Shown here in pieces: positions 1-12,070 of a stretch of DNA of 64,000 bases. The DNA comes from Amphiduros pacificus (lineage: Eukaryota; Annelida; Polychaeta; Phyllodocida; Hesionidae): positions 15,112,201 through 15,176,200 of the forward strand of contig OX439009.1 of NCBI GenBank assembly GCA_949316495.1, written 5' to 3'. A program made the translations under genes and the position numbers. Within the stretch, counting starts at the first letter, position 1. Every line of letters begins with the position of its first letter. The notes below the pieces were generated by a model, which was not told the origin of the DNA, ran no database searches, and was given only the letters and a program-made list of their open reading frames with translations.

Positions 1-131
1 TAACGTTAATAATATCCCAATCTGAATATTTTGTAATAATAAGTTTTTATCAATGTTTTAAATCTTAAATACAAACAAGTACCACTTTCTATAACGAGTT
101 AAAGTATAATATCACAAAATCTGTCATGACC

Positions 132-233
132 TCAACCAGCCCAACTGGGAGGATTGCACAGATTTTTCTGCCATGAGAGGGAGTTGGCTGGTGGACTGGC
201 TGTGGCCAATCTTATCTGGTTTAAGAGTGCCAC
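132..233 (-). CDS. Candidate terminal exon of the ATXN7-like gene
   Basis: Exon 8 ends at a good GTAAGT donor in phase 0, so at least one further exon must follow. The best acceptor below it is CCACCAG ending at 234. Reading on in phase 0 gives 33 residues (starting VALLNQIRL) and a TGA at 134-132. A second frame of the same stretch is also open, so base composition does not decide. The protein tail is poorly conserved in the family and cannot confirm the exon. An exon further left, outside the window, is possible. Confidence 0.3.
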   Translation of the reverse strand: MALLNQIRLATASPPANSLSWQKNLCNPPSWAG

Positions 234-411
234 CTGGTGGAAAAATGTAACATTTTATATCCACATTCCACAAAGACAGTGAGTGAATTATGTGCATGAA
301 TTACCTTACTCATAATTAGGTGTGACTGGTAAAATATTTGGCTGAAACTGCAAATGATGGTTCCACTGGTGGCGAAAAGAAAGTTTCAATAACCCAACGT
401 CTCGAGGATAG

Positions 412-530
412 TGCCACCTGGAGGTTAAAACATTCAACACACAAACCTCCTGAAGATTGTGCCACCTGGAGGCTAAATCATTCAACACACAAACCTCCTG
501 AAGATTGTGCCACCTGGAGGCTAAATGTTT
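412..530. repeat. 48-bp direct repeat, about 2.5 copies, with acceptor/CTCF-like core
   Basis: Copies start at 412, 460 and 508. Each opens with TGCCACCTGGAGG, whose complement CCTCCAGGTGGCA resembles a CTCF core and also a splice acceptor (CCAG|GTGGCA). The same core in the form TGCCACCTGGTGG lies at 228-240, at the acceptor of the candidate terminal exon. The array sits in the intron just after the donor of ATXN7 exon 8. Confidence 0.85.
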
Positions 531-556
531 AACTGAAATTTAAATAAATGACTTAC

Positions 557-3500
557 TGAAGTGAAGAGTGGACTTGGTGTCGTGGAAGGACTGGATTGTG
601 GTGGTGATACGGTCGTACTTCCCAAACTCAGTGATGTTGCTATGGAGACTGGGGTGAGCATTGTGCCCCCCTGGGAGTCCATCATCACCGTGTGGCCCCC
701 TGGTAGCGTGGTCAGCATCGGTGACATAAAGTTGGCACCTTCGCCTGGCCCACTCACCATGACATGCTTGAGTCCTGAGGATTTCGAGTTTGTGGACTTG
801 CCACTTCTATTTTTGGCACTTGCAGTTTTTTCTACTAAGCTGTTGAGTTGTAATTGTGTGACGTCGGCTAGATTCGTTCCTGTTAATCCTGTTGTGAGGA
901 CTTGACCATTTATAGAGTTGGGTTCCATGTTTGTGACCACAATATTCACGTCCTTGAGCAAATTGTTTTTATGCGAGGTCAGATTGGCAACCTTGTTGGG
1001 AGCTACAGTCACTGTATTGAAATTGCTGAGAGTCGTGGAGCTCAGGTTCAGAGTCAGACTACCCGTTGGAATGGCAATAGATATAGGACTATTAGTCGGG
1101 TTACTGTTCATTGACAGGGTGCCCCCTATGGGTGAAGCTAATCCAGCCCCGCCTCCTGGACCTGGCGATGATCCAGAGCGCTTGCGTTTCATACCACCGC
1201 CACTATTGTTTATGCTGCCACCTGGTGTTTGGGAATGTCCTAAAGGGGATTTCCCCTGCTGAGCTACAGATCCGAGAGTTGCTGAAGGAAAACTGGAGGA
1301 CAACATGCTACCAGACCCCACTGGACTCCGAGATCCTGGCTGGTCTTTTGGTTTGATTGTGCGACTAACAGCCAATGATGACTTTGGAGGTTTTAATCTG
1401 TTTGATCCTTTACCTGAACCCCATGGTGACCCTTCACCCACTGTGAACTCGTAAGGATCCTTGGAATTTGTCATGATTTGTGAACCCTGTGGCAGTTTGG
1501 ATTCAACACACAGTTTTCTGAAAAGGAACCAAGCATATGCTTTTATCAGGATTTACACAAGTTATTTGGAGTCAAAAGTCCTCTGATCATTCACAAAACA
1601 AGAGATTTTATCTAATTTATAAAGATATTATTTATCCCTCACATAACAAGAGATATGGGTGGCACTTGTTTATGTCAGGTCAATAGACCTATTATCACTT
1701 GAATACCTTAGACTTGAGTGGTTTGCACTTCCTTATGTGAAGTCAATAGTCCTATTATCACTCATATTACAAGATATATGGCTAGCACTTACTTATATGG
1801 AGTCCACAGTCCCACTATCATTGCATAACTTATTTGGCTAGCACTTACTTATATGGAGTCAACAGTCCCACTATCATTGCATAACTTATATGGCTAGCAC
1901 TTACTTATATGGAGTCCACAGTCCCATCTTTGCATAACTTCTCTGGCTAGCCCTTATATGGAGTCAATGGTCCTACTATGATTGCATAACTTATATGTTT
2001 GGCACTTATATGGAGTCAGTAGTCCTACTATCATGGCATAACTTTTATGTTTGGCACTTATATGGAGTCAATAGTCCTACTATCATGGCATAACTTATAT
2101 GGTTGGCACTTATATGGAGTCAATAGTCCTACTATCATGGCATAACTTTTATGTTTGGCACTTATATGGAGTCAACAGTCCTACTATCATTGCATAACTT
2201 ATATGGCTGGCCCTTATATGGAGTCAATAGTCCTACTATCATGGCATAACTTTTATGTTTGGCACTTATATGGAGTCAGTAGTCCTACTATCATTGCATA
2301 ACTTATATGGCTGGCCCTTATATGGAGTCAATAGTCCTACTATCATGGCATAACTTTTATGTTTGGCACTTATATGGAGTCAATAGTCCTACTATCATGG
2401 CATAACTTTTATGTTTGGCACTTATATGGAGTCAGTAGTCCTACTATCATTGCATAACTTATATGGCTGGCCCTTATATGGAGTCAATAGTCCTACTATC
2501 ATGGCATAACTTTTATGTTTGGCACTTATATGGAGTCAACAATCTTACTATCATTGCATAACTTATATGGCTGGCCCATATATGGAGTCAATAGTCCTAC
2601 TATCATGGCATAACTTTTATGTTTGGTACTTATATGGAGTCAGTAGTCCTACTATCATTGCATAACTTATATGGCTGGCCCTTATATGGAGTCAATAGTC
2701 CTACTATCATGGCATAACTTATATGGTTGGCACTTATATGGAGTCAATAGTCCTACTATCATGGCATAACTTTTATGTTTGGCCCTTATATGGAGTCAAT
2801 AGTCCTACTATCATGGCATAACTTTTATGTTTGGCACTTATATGGAGTCAACAGTCCTACTATCATTGCATAACTTATATGGCTGGCCCTTATATGGAGT
2901 CAATAGTCCTACTATCATGGCATAACTTTTATGTTTGGCACTTATATGGAGTCAGTAGTCCTACTATCATTGCATAACTTTTATGTTTGGCACTTATATG
3001 GAGTCAATAGTCCTACTATCATGGCATAACTTTTATGTTTGGCACTTATATGGAGTCAACAATCTTACTATCATTGCATAACTTATATGGCTGGCCCATA
3101 TATGGAGTCAATAGTCCTACTATCATGGCATAACTTTTATGTTTGGTACTTATATGGAGTCAATAGTCCTACTATCATTGCATAACTTATATGGCTGGCC
3201 CTTATATGGAGTCAATAGTCCTACTATCATGGCATAACTTATATGGTTGGCACTTATATGGAGTCAATAGTCCTACTATCATGGCATAACTTTTATGTTT
3301 GGCACTTATATGGAGTCAGTAGTCCTACTATCATTGCATAACTTATATGGCTGGCCCTTATATGGAGTCAATAGTCCTACTATCATGGCATAACTTTTAT
3401 GTTTGGCACTTATATGGAGTCAGTAGTCCTACTATCATTGCATAACTTATATGGTTGGCACTTATATGGAGTCAATAGTCCTACTATCATGGCATAACTT

Positions 3501-6500
3501 TTATGTTTGGCACTTAAATGGAGTCAATAGTCCTACTATCATTACATAACTTATATGATTGGCACTTACTTATGTGGTGGCGGATGCAGGTGCCGCTCCA
3601 CGGCTACTACGAATGCTGCCCGAAGAAGATCTGTTTTACGATTGAACACATAACACCCACTCCCTGCCAGGCGTCCTCCAAAGTTATTCACCTGTTTCAT
3701 TCAGATAATTCATACATTAAGTAATTTTGGAAAATAAAAATAAAATCAGGATTTTTTTGTATTTTATCTTGGCTCACAATTTGCATTCATCCTTTTTGAA
3801 CAGTATAAGTGACAATCCTTTCCTGAATTAATATAATTGAGACAAGACCCTGACAATAAGGTTTAATTTTTTTGCTGGAAAGTTCGTCAAAATGCAGCAC
3901 TTATTTAAAAAAAAAAAAAAAAAAAAGGTAGGTTTGAATTTTTTCATGAACATTTTATGTTCCACATACTGTGAAAAATATCATCAATTGCCATGATTAC
4001 CCAAAATATATATATTTTGTTTTTGTTTTGTTTTGTTTTGTTTTTGAAGGTTTTTTTCGGGGAGGATTCAGAGCTGTAATAATCTATGCAAAAGTTTTTT
4101 TTCTTCTAAAATCTCAGGGATTACAGGACTTGCAACCACATTTATTCTTGACCCAGCTATCAACCTTAAGGGTTATGACATGATCTTACCGCTGCAGGCC
4201 TGGGGTGGTAAGCCAGAGTTGGATAACCCAGTTTTTCTCTTTCGTCATCCCCATCATCCTCTCCGTCACTGGATAAACGGCTACAGGTCTCTGGGATGGG
4301 TTCCTCCTTTGGTGCCGGAGGCATGGGTGCTGCCGGCCTGGTGATAAAAAAACCAAAAGAATTAACATTATTTCATGATTACATGGAAAAAACAAAAAAG
4401 ACAAATGAACAATTTAATAATGTTGCAAATATAAAAAAAAATAATTAAAAAAACATGTTTAAAAAAAATATAAAAAATATTTAGAAAAATACAAATTCTT
4501 TAACCAAATATTAAGGAATATTAAAAATCCATCTACATCCATTCAATCAAAATGCTGGACATTTTTAAATCCTCTGGACAATTACTATAAAGATATTTTT
4601 CCCACCTGTTTGGCATGGGTAGCTGTGGCTTGGCCAGCTTGGTGGAGGAGCTTGACGATGCCAAGGACTTGTGACTTGAGGAAGATGAGCTGCCATGTTC
4701 TCTCCCCCCACTACCTTTCTCCTTCTCTCGATCCTTGTGGGAGGAGGAATGTGAGTTAGCACTAGGGGGCACTGCTGAGCTTGGGGTCCCGCCCGCCTTT
4801 GCTGCCTCGCCTGCTGCCTTGGCATCTGCCTTTGCCTTTAGCATGGCTTCCTTGGCGGCTCGATGCTCCTTGAGAAGGTCATCAAAAGGTTTCCGTCTGC
4901 CTGTCACGGCTCGCCGTAAAGACAAGGCATGTGTCTGCAATGGACAAACATTTTTAGAGTTGAGATGCATTTTGAGTTGATGATTCAGTATATACTTGAA
5001 AGTATTATGCACCAATCCTATAATTTGGTAAAATAAACTTCAGGATGAATTCAAACTTTATTCAGAAAAAAATGATATTAAAATAGTGTTTATACGGCTC
5101 TTTCAGCAACAATGGTAAAATCAGGTTGGCTTTGACTCTATTAACCAAATAGAGAAAATAGTGAAAGTAACACTGCCAGCAGTGTTATATTTTTGTTTTT
5201 TTGACAAAACCAATTTTGAATTCCTGGAATAAATCTAGAACGAAATTTTTTGTCTCAATTCCATATAATATAATGAGAGAATTTGTCTTGTGCTATACTA
5301 TACCTTGCAGGTGAGTGACCTGGTGCACTGGCGTTGTGTGTCCGCCACCCACACTCCACAGTGATAGTTTGCATCAAACTCGCGATCTGAAAATAAAATC
5401 CTCTCCGTTAAATGTGCAATGTTTCAGGATAATCATGTTTTAAGTATCTCCACCCTCCCAATCATTTTTTTTCCTCCTGACTTCCTGAAACTAATGGAAC
5501 ATTTTTTTCCTGAAAATACTTTCAGCGTCTTCCATCATTTGTGATTAAATACAATCAAGTGGGTTGGTTTTAAAATAAGAAATTTAACTTTGGATCATCT
5601 ATTCAAGGTTTAAATCCTATGCTAAAAGTTTTTAAGATTTTGGCTGTCAAAATGTAAAAGAGTCTCCAATTTAATACTTTGAAATATGTAATACTTAATT
5701 AGTGATCTTTTGAAAATATTTAAATCTGGCTGCCATTTTCATGTAATAAAACTGTTATTCTCTTGAAAGAAAAACTTGTAGTTCCAAATTTACCTTTGCA
5801 GGGTATGAGTTTCTGGGGTTTGTAGTGTGGAAACTTGTTTGACTTTGAGGTGGTAGTTGTACTTGGAGAGCTTGCTGTCTTCACCGTGGAGCTCGTTGTT
5901 AACATGGCAACAGTGGTTGCTACAGAGGTTGCTAACGATGCCAACATCTTGCTTGACATAGATGAAGAGGCAGAGGACCCAGAGCTGGATAAGGGATCCT
6001 TTTCTATATCACTTGAACCAGCACCTTTGGAGGCCGAAGCATGACTAGGCGGTGGCGAATGGTGATTCTCTTCTGAGATATCATTCACAGGTGATGTCGA
6101 CCGTGAACGATTCCTGTTAAATTGATAATTCCCACTGGACTTTGTTGATGAAAGCTTGGATTGTGATGACGTTGACTTTGATCCTGATTTTGATTGTGAT
6201 GACGAACTGGATTTAGAGTGTGAAGATTTTGAATTAGAAGAACTTGATTTTAACTGTGATGAACTACTGGATTTAGACTGGGAGTTACTACTACCAGACT
6301 TTGACTGTGACGAGCTGGTAGATTTTGACTGTGGTAGACTACTTGATTTTGATGAAGATGATTTGGATGCAGTCTTTGATTCAACTATTGGCTTTGAAAA
6401 TAAGAAAGGAGCCGCTGACCTGGGGGAGAGGACGGGCTCCTTCTCTGGAGTCTTTGAGGCTGTCATAATTTTGGGAGATTCTGGTGCAATGAAGCTGTCG

Positions 6501-9500
6501 GAAAACTTAGAATCTGACATAACGGGAGAGCCTATCAGGCCATCTAAGTGTGGGGGTGATTTCACTGTTGTCAATGACTTTGGTGAAGTCTTTGATGCTG
6601 TCATAGATTTCCCAGGAGGAATTGCTCTTTTTACAGCTGCAATGGGAGAAGGAAGGCGCTCCACTGTAACAACTGGCATCGAGTGATTCTTCTGCCGGCT
6701 GTGTGACGACCAGCTGCGAGTGCCCCCCTTGATAGGTGAGATAGGCGGAGACTTGTCATGGGCGTCATGCTTGGTGGAGGAGTGATGTGACACTTTGGCC
6801 ACTGGTGATGTGCTGCTGATGGAGTGTGACCTGGAAGATCGTCTTTTTCTCTTCCCTCCTCCAGGATGTCGTTGCTCTGCAAATATACAAAAATAACACA
6901 CTTATTATGGAAGTGAAAATATTAGCGTTACTTTGTAAAGGGTCTTATTCCTGGTTCTGTAGTTATCTTTACCTATGAGGAAAAGCAGCACTTTACAGCA
7001 CTTTTTAGCAAGGGATTTCTTAAACAACAGAAAAAAATCATAGTTTTTGACAAGGGCTTTCTAAAACACCAGAAAAAAATGTACTGCTGACTTAATTTAT
7101 AAAGATATTATGATAATTTGGAAGCATACAATCCTCAAACAGGAAGGGGCCTTAAAGCTCCCACTGAAACCTCATGACATTTTCTGACTGTTTTTTCCTC
7201 CACTTTTTTCATGCACAACCAATTTTTTAAAGTCAAAATGTCATATGAAAGTTAGAAATATGAAAAAAAAAATGTTAGCTAAATTTTAGGACTAAATTTT
7301 AGGACTATTTTAAAATCCATAATATGAAAGTTTTATTTGTCAGAATGAGACTACAGCTTATCAAGCTGAGAGAAATGACACAAAAAAATAATGAACCAAA
7401 CAAACAAAACTGCAATATAATTTCTCCAGGAATGGCCCAATGAGACATGAAGAAAAGGACCAACGAGAGAGGAATGTATGACATAATGGAACACTCAGAA
7501 ATAAATGCATGAAAGTACATTTCTGTCATTGGTGGTAATAATAATATTAATAATAATAATAATAATAAATTTTTATAGCGCTGATAACAGACAAGTCTGT
7601 TCATAGCGCCAAGTGATGGACCACTTCATTAACAAGAAAATCTTTTTTTTTAAAAAGAATTTGTATACAGTTTCCTTTTTGGAATTGATATTCCTATTTT
7701 CTCATCATTTCGAAGTTGTTGTAAATGTACAGGTGACTGTTTGAAACCGGCATTTGAAACTCAGACCTTTTTAACACAGTCAAACATCTTGCATGCCGTG
7801 TCGTATAAATTGCAATTGAGCTGAATGTTATTTGTAATTCCACTGTCTTTCAAAATGTTAAAGGTGTTTATTTGTTTTCATGGCACGAGTGACGTGCCAG
7901 CCACCATCTTTGATGAAGCCGCATTTGATTTGTATTTTTGGGGGATGGTGGCGCTCTGAATGTAAAAGTACACAGAAATCGGGACGTTTATACATCAGCC
8001 CTTATCGTCTCTGATCAATAATATACAGTATGTTATAATATAGTCTTTATTTTCACAGATATTTATTACTGCTCTAAGAGCAGTATACAAGAACTTCTGG
8101 ACAAATTGTTGATATATTTTTCTAAATTATTTTATCTTTCAAATTCTGGTATGACAAAAGCCTTGGTATGCAAAATGCCATATCTAAGGAGGCTCTTTCG
8201 ATTTTTGAATCCTATGATTACAAGGTGTTTTTTTAAACTTATCAAGAAGATTGTTACAAAAAAGATAAGATATGATGAAAGAAATATTGTATAGTGCATA
8301 ACAGATAATAACTCTTAAAAAAGGAGCACTCAATTACTTACTCTTCAATAATTCATAAAACATAGGCAAATGGCCTTACAGTGATGCTGATCATTGCCTT
8401 TTTGTAATGATTGTGAACAATTTTTGAAGATGCCTGCAAACTGCTTCATGAATAATCATTTAAATCCATTTATTTAACTACACTTGAGCAGACAATAATT
8501 TTAGTTAATCAAAATGCATGTTACATATTGAATTACATATCCAACTTTTGTTGTTATCACGATTCTCATTAGCTGATATTTGTTGTGTTATTCACGGAGA
8601 GCTTTTAGTTTGTTTTGGGTTTTTTTTCCCAAAAATCATAAAAAAATATATAAAAATTGTAAACCTTATGGAAAATAAATATTTTTGTCCCTTGACTAAT
8701 AGCTGAGAACCTTGACCAATAGTTCCAGAGTAGAAGTTAACATACAGACAGAATGACAGAAAAATTCTCTAAAATAATGTGTAGGTGTAGCATCTCTCTC
8801 GCCATTTAATACATTTAACAAAGGTATTTGCTACCTGCTTCCCACAATTATCGCAACTTCCCAGTTGCGATAAAGCCATGATATTAATCATACTTGTTCT
8901 CGGCCTAATTGGCCCCATTCATTTGCTGCAAAAAAGGAAGAGTCTGAATTGTTTGCTACTTACTGATATGCAGTGCTAGAGCCTGGGGTTTGATGACCTG
9001 CCCACAGCTTTCACACACCACAAGATACAGCTCATCGCGGGCTGGACAAAACCCATATAGGGCCATATCTGTCAAATACACAAGGATACTTTGAGCACAT
9101 AAATTAACTTCTTCCTGGCAAGAAAATTAACTATAGGGCCATTAATACATAATGTCTGACCACAACTCTTCTCCCATTGGGACGCATCTGTCAGGAAATA
9201 TATAATAAACCTATATATTGATAGGCCAGACTTTTTTTTTAAATGTCATTCCTGGTTCATGCTTTGACATTTTGGATTTTGGTACTAAACAGTTTAAGAT
9301 ATACTCTGAGCTATTGGACTTCATGAAATTAAAATCTAATGGCCCATAACATAACACAATGACAATTTTAGATATATTTTAAAAATCTATGCAGTTAGAA
9401 TTTCAGAGTTATATTTTCCTCACAACTATATAAATCCTTTGGATAATGTGGGATATAAAATATTTTCCTTGACCAAAAATTTTTGTTAGCATTTTTCTGT

Positions 9501-11782
9501 TATAAATATATCTGGGCCAAAATTAAATTAATCTCTTCAGGTGATCAAAGTGTAAAACGAGGATGTATTAAGTCTTACCCAGATCAAATTTACAAGATAA
9601 TCAATGTATTTGGTACAGATCATAATCAATATAAATAGAAACTTTTAAAACATGTTATGGGGCCACAAATTAAGCTCATTTCTATATTTTTTTCAATCTT
9701 TTCAGCCATTTCTTTGATATGGCTAGGTTTATATTTTCAGGTTAAAATATTTTTTTTAACATCTTTTGGCTCACTCAGATATTTTCGCAATATGGACTGA
9801 TCAATTACTCTATGACCACTGATAATTTGATCTTTATTTGCCTGGGTAAAGAATATTACTTAATTTTATACATTGCGGATAATAAAATTAAATAAATTGT
9901 ATTCATGTTTCAGTGTAAAAATGATCATTTTTTTATTGGAAAACTAGGACTAGAAAATTTGGCCTGAGTTTACTATACTCCTACACTTTCTTTACAATCT
10001 TACGAGCGAAACGAGTTTATGTAATGATGTCTTCCAATATAATGATATGACAATTTTGGAATGTTTTAATACTTGTCTCTTTTCTGATACGACCAGAAAA
10101 GTGTAGGAGGATAGTATACCTGTTCCGAAAATTTCATTTAATTTTTAATCAAATTTGTTCTAAGAAACATTATTTTTTTTATTCGTTATTCAAGCATAAG
10201 TTTTTGCTTCATAGTTTCAAGTGTCATGAGAATTTGTACTTTTGTAAATAAAAAAATTGTGTTTATCTTTGTGTGTTAAAAAGCAATGTGATATTCTTAA
10301 GATATATAAGCTTTAAATAATATGAATTCTCGCTATCTGCTCTCCCGGATTTTTAGCTGGTCTGTGAAAAAATGACGACATTGGCGCGAGAGAGCGTTGC
10401 ATGACGGGAAAGATGTTGCGTTGTAAACTTCCGCCCACCCTGCTTCAAGATGGGAGGGAAATTTCAGACTGACTTTGTACATTGACAAGCCAATGTCAGC
10501 GGTAAAATGTGTTTGTTGTGTAATCTTTATATAAGTATATTGCAATCTACATAATTTATGTCAACATTACAGAGGCAAAACTGAGAAAAACAACAATGGA
10601 AAGATGAAAGGCAGAGGTGACAATGCCCTAATCAAGTCGTCACTGCTGTTCCGGAAGTGCTGTGTGCAAAGAATTGGGTCAAATACGATCGCAGTGCTCT
10701 GAAAATGCAGCGTATATGGTAGAGCAGATAGGGAGAATTGTACATAGTTGGCTAATGCCTCATAACATGTTGGAATTTTAACAAAAAAGATTAGTCAAAT
10801 AGAATGGATGGGAATATAGATCTACAGAGGGCTTATCATGTTTGTGAGTAAAGCATCAAATCACATCAAATAATCTTAAATATACAAATATTTTAGCATG
10901 CAAATATTTATAATTACATTGTGACACAATATCAATTATGAAAGAGGAAGGGAAAATGAAATCTTTCTTGTCTCAAATCCCTGATGAAGCCACTTCTCCC
11001 TATTAATTTAAATCTTTATATGGGACATAGAAGTAGCAAACATGGATCTGGATTAATTTGAACAAAATTTATCACAGATGGATTATTTCTTATCGTAGTT
11101 CAATCATGAACTTCTGAGAAACACAAATCAAGAAGACATTTCTCCTGACACCTTGAGAGAGTGTCAACTCCCTTACCAGGAATACAATGTTATATTATTA
11201 TTTTTCTGAACACATGTCATTGTCTTGATATTTATATTTAAAACATATTATTACTTTCCACCTTCCGTTTACATTCTCATAAATATTACCGATGAGGGAG
11301 CAAGATTTTTGAAAGAAACTGCTCTGAGGAATTATCCCCACCAAAAAATCAAAATTCAAAGATTGACAACTGTGTTTATTTCTATTCGAAATCACGGTAC
11401 TCTTGTTCATAGACGTCAGGCAAAAGTACGTGTGTACTGGCCATTGAAACGTGACCAACCTGCTTTCCTGAGCTTCATGGAATCACTACCATCATTCCTT
11501 TTGATCGATTCCGCTTCAGAAGGTGACGAACCTACGATAAACATCAAAAGAAAATTCTGACAATTCTGTAAATTGCAATCAACATTTACAAATCCGAAAT
11601 CATGTTGCCCAAATTTAGTTGGTGTAATCGACAACAAATCCATCAGGCACGCCATACAAAACTTCACAAAGGGTAGTAACATTTGTGAACTTACTGTCTT
11701 TATGTTTTCCTTCGACTTTATCGGCCCAAACAGTCCATGGTTGACCCAAATAGAGAGACGGACTCTCATCCAAGGTCGCCAT
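557..11782 (-). CDS. ATXN7: Ataxin-7 family protein (SAGA DUB-module anchor), eight coding exons
   Basis: In the ATXN7 family this protein anchors the deubiquitinase module to the SAGA histone acetyltransferase complex in the nucleus. Exons in transcript order are 11782-11695, 9068-8964, 6876-5794, 5386-5304, 4934-4606, 4337-4190, 3691-3570 and 1517-557. All junctions are GT-AG and the phases join, giving about 973 residues before the last exon. Exon 1 encodes the conserved SPSLYLGQPWTVW. Exon 2 holds the first zinc finger (LYLVVCESCGQVIKPQ), whose last His lies in exon 3. Exon 3 is a long Ser/Lys-rich linker. Exons 4-5 form the SCA7 zinc finger (DREFDANYHCGVWV, then CTRSLTCKTH and RRAVTGRRKPFDDLL). 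Exon 7 has the GGRLAGSGCYVFNRK block. An in-frame ATG at 11809 would add nine residues; I prefer 11782 because MATL aligns with human MATVGERR. No polyQ precedes it. ATXN7 versus ATXN7L1/L2 orthology is unresolved. Confidence 0.93.
1659..3569. repeat. 52-bp minisatellite filling ATXN7 intron 7
   Basis: About 36 tandem copies of a 52-bp unit built on GGCACTTATATGGAGTCAAT. Three sub-variants, recognised by TTTGGCACTT, GCTGGCCCTT and GTTGGCACTT, alternate in short blocks, which suggests higher-order amplification. The array stops at the donor of exon 7, and its last unit contains that GTAAGT donor. The oldest-looking units at the far end (1786, 1841, 1897) also keep an intact minus-strand GTAAGT. 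Confidence 0.95.
5304..5386 (-). CDS. ATXN7: ATXN7 exon 4: first half of the SCA7 domain
   Basis: This 83-nt exon begins by completing an Asp codon after exon 3 and encodes DREFDANYHCGVWV followed by CTRSLTCK. The Cys ligands of the SCA7 zinc finger lie here; the following exon (4934-4606) opens with THALSLRRAV and supplies the His. The SCA7 domain is the diagnostic part of the family and is known to bind nucleosomes, so this short exon is the strongest evidence for the gene identity. The acceptor is TTTTCAG and the donor is AAG|GTATAG. Confidence 0.95.
7540..8100. repeat. Dispersed repeat, family A, copy 1
   Basis: An AAT-rich run leads into TTTTTATAGCGCTGA, then a body containing CTCATCATTTCGAAGTTG and AATTGCAATTGAGCTGAATG, and ends near TTATTACTGCTCTAAGAGC. 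The same blocks in the same order recur at about 53560-54690, so this is a dispersed repeat. The (AAT)n plus ATAGCGC start resembles a widespread invertebrate SINE or LINE tail and appears again at 28784-28860. It lies in ATXN7 intron 2, and no coding potential is seen. Confidence 0.6.
9973..10114. mobile_element. MITE-like element with TA target duplication
   Basis: A 142-bp element with near-perfect terminal inverted repeats: it starts CTATACTCCTACACTTTCT and ends with the complement of CTATCCTCCTACACTTTTCT. TA flanks both ends, as expected for Tc1/mariner-type insertion. No coding region is present. It lies in ATXN7 intron 1. Confidence 0.7.
10330..10446 (-). repeat. Dispersed repeat, family B, minus-strand copy
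   Basis: The minus strand reads GGCGGAAGTTTACAACGC, then TTTCCCGTCATGCA, then GACCAGCTAAAAATCC and GGGAGAGCAGATA. The same ordered blocks occur on the plus strand at 24607-24716. It is richer in CG dinucleotides than its surroundings. The family is unknown and no terminal repeats were identified. Confidence 0.65.
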
Positions 11783-12070
11783 TTTGTGTCTTCTTGTTGC
11801 TTTTGCCAAACGAGTTTTGCCGAATGTGACGTCACTGCCGACATTTTCCGAATGGCCTCGGTCTGGCGAAAATCCCCTCCATACATTGAAAAATCACTTT
11901 CATTTACATTCTTTAGAATGCCAATATACTCTTATAAAACAAATCAGATACCTCCGTTTTGAAGCAAAAAATATTCTACAGTTTAAACATCGCTTAAATG
12001 GCAAAAAACAATACTTTTTTGGCAATAATTAAATAAAATCTTTGTGTTGTAGGGGGCATGCAACAAAAAG
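11783..12070. promoter_or_regulatory. Bidirectional promoter between ATXN7 and THOC7
   Basis: Only 288 bp separate the two divergent start codons, so one region must drive both genes. It holds a perfect CRE palindrome TGACGTCA at 11827-11834. The THOC7 start lies in AAAAGATGGCGGTC and the ATXN7 start in AAAATGGCGACC, both close to the YY1 motif (AAnATGGCGGC), which is known to overlap start codons of housekeeping genes. No TATA box is apparent. Transcription starts are not known. Confidence 0.75.

Noticed and set aside
1659-3569. CRISPR-like regular repeats
   Set aside because: The units are contiguous with no unique spacers, and this is an animal intron.
6156-6686. Acidic Asp-rich plus-strand frame
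   Set aside because: It is the shadow of the Ser/Lys-rich exon 3 of the ATXN7-like gene on the opposite strand.
11225-11962. Overlapping open frames on both strands beside ATXN7 exon 1
   Set aside because: The real exon is fixed by its conserved residues and GTAAGT donor; the other frames have no homology that I recognise.
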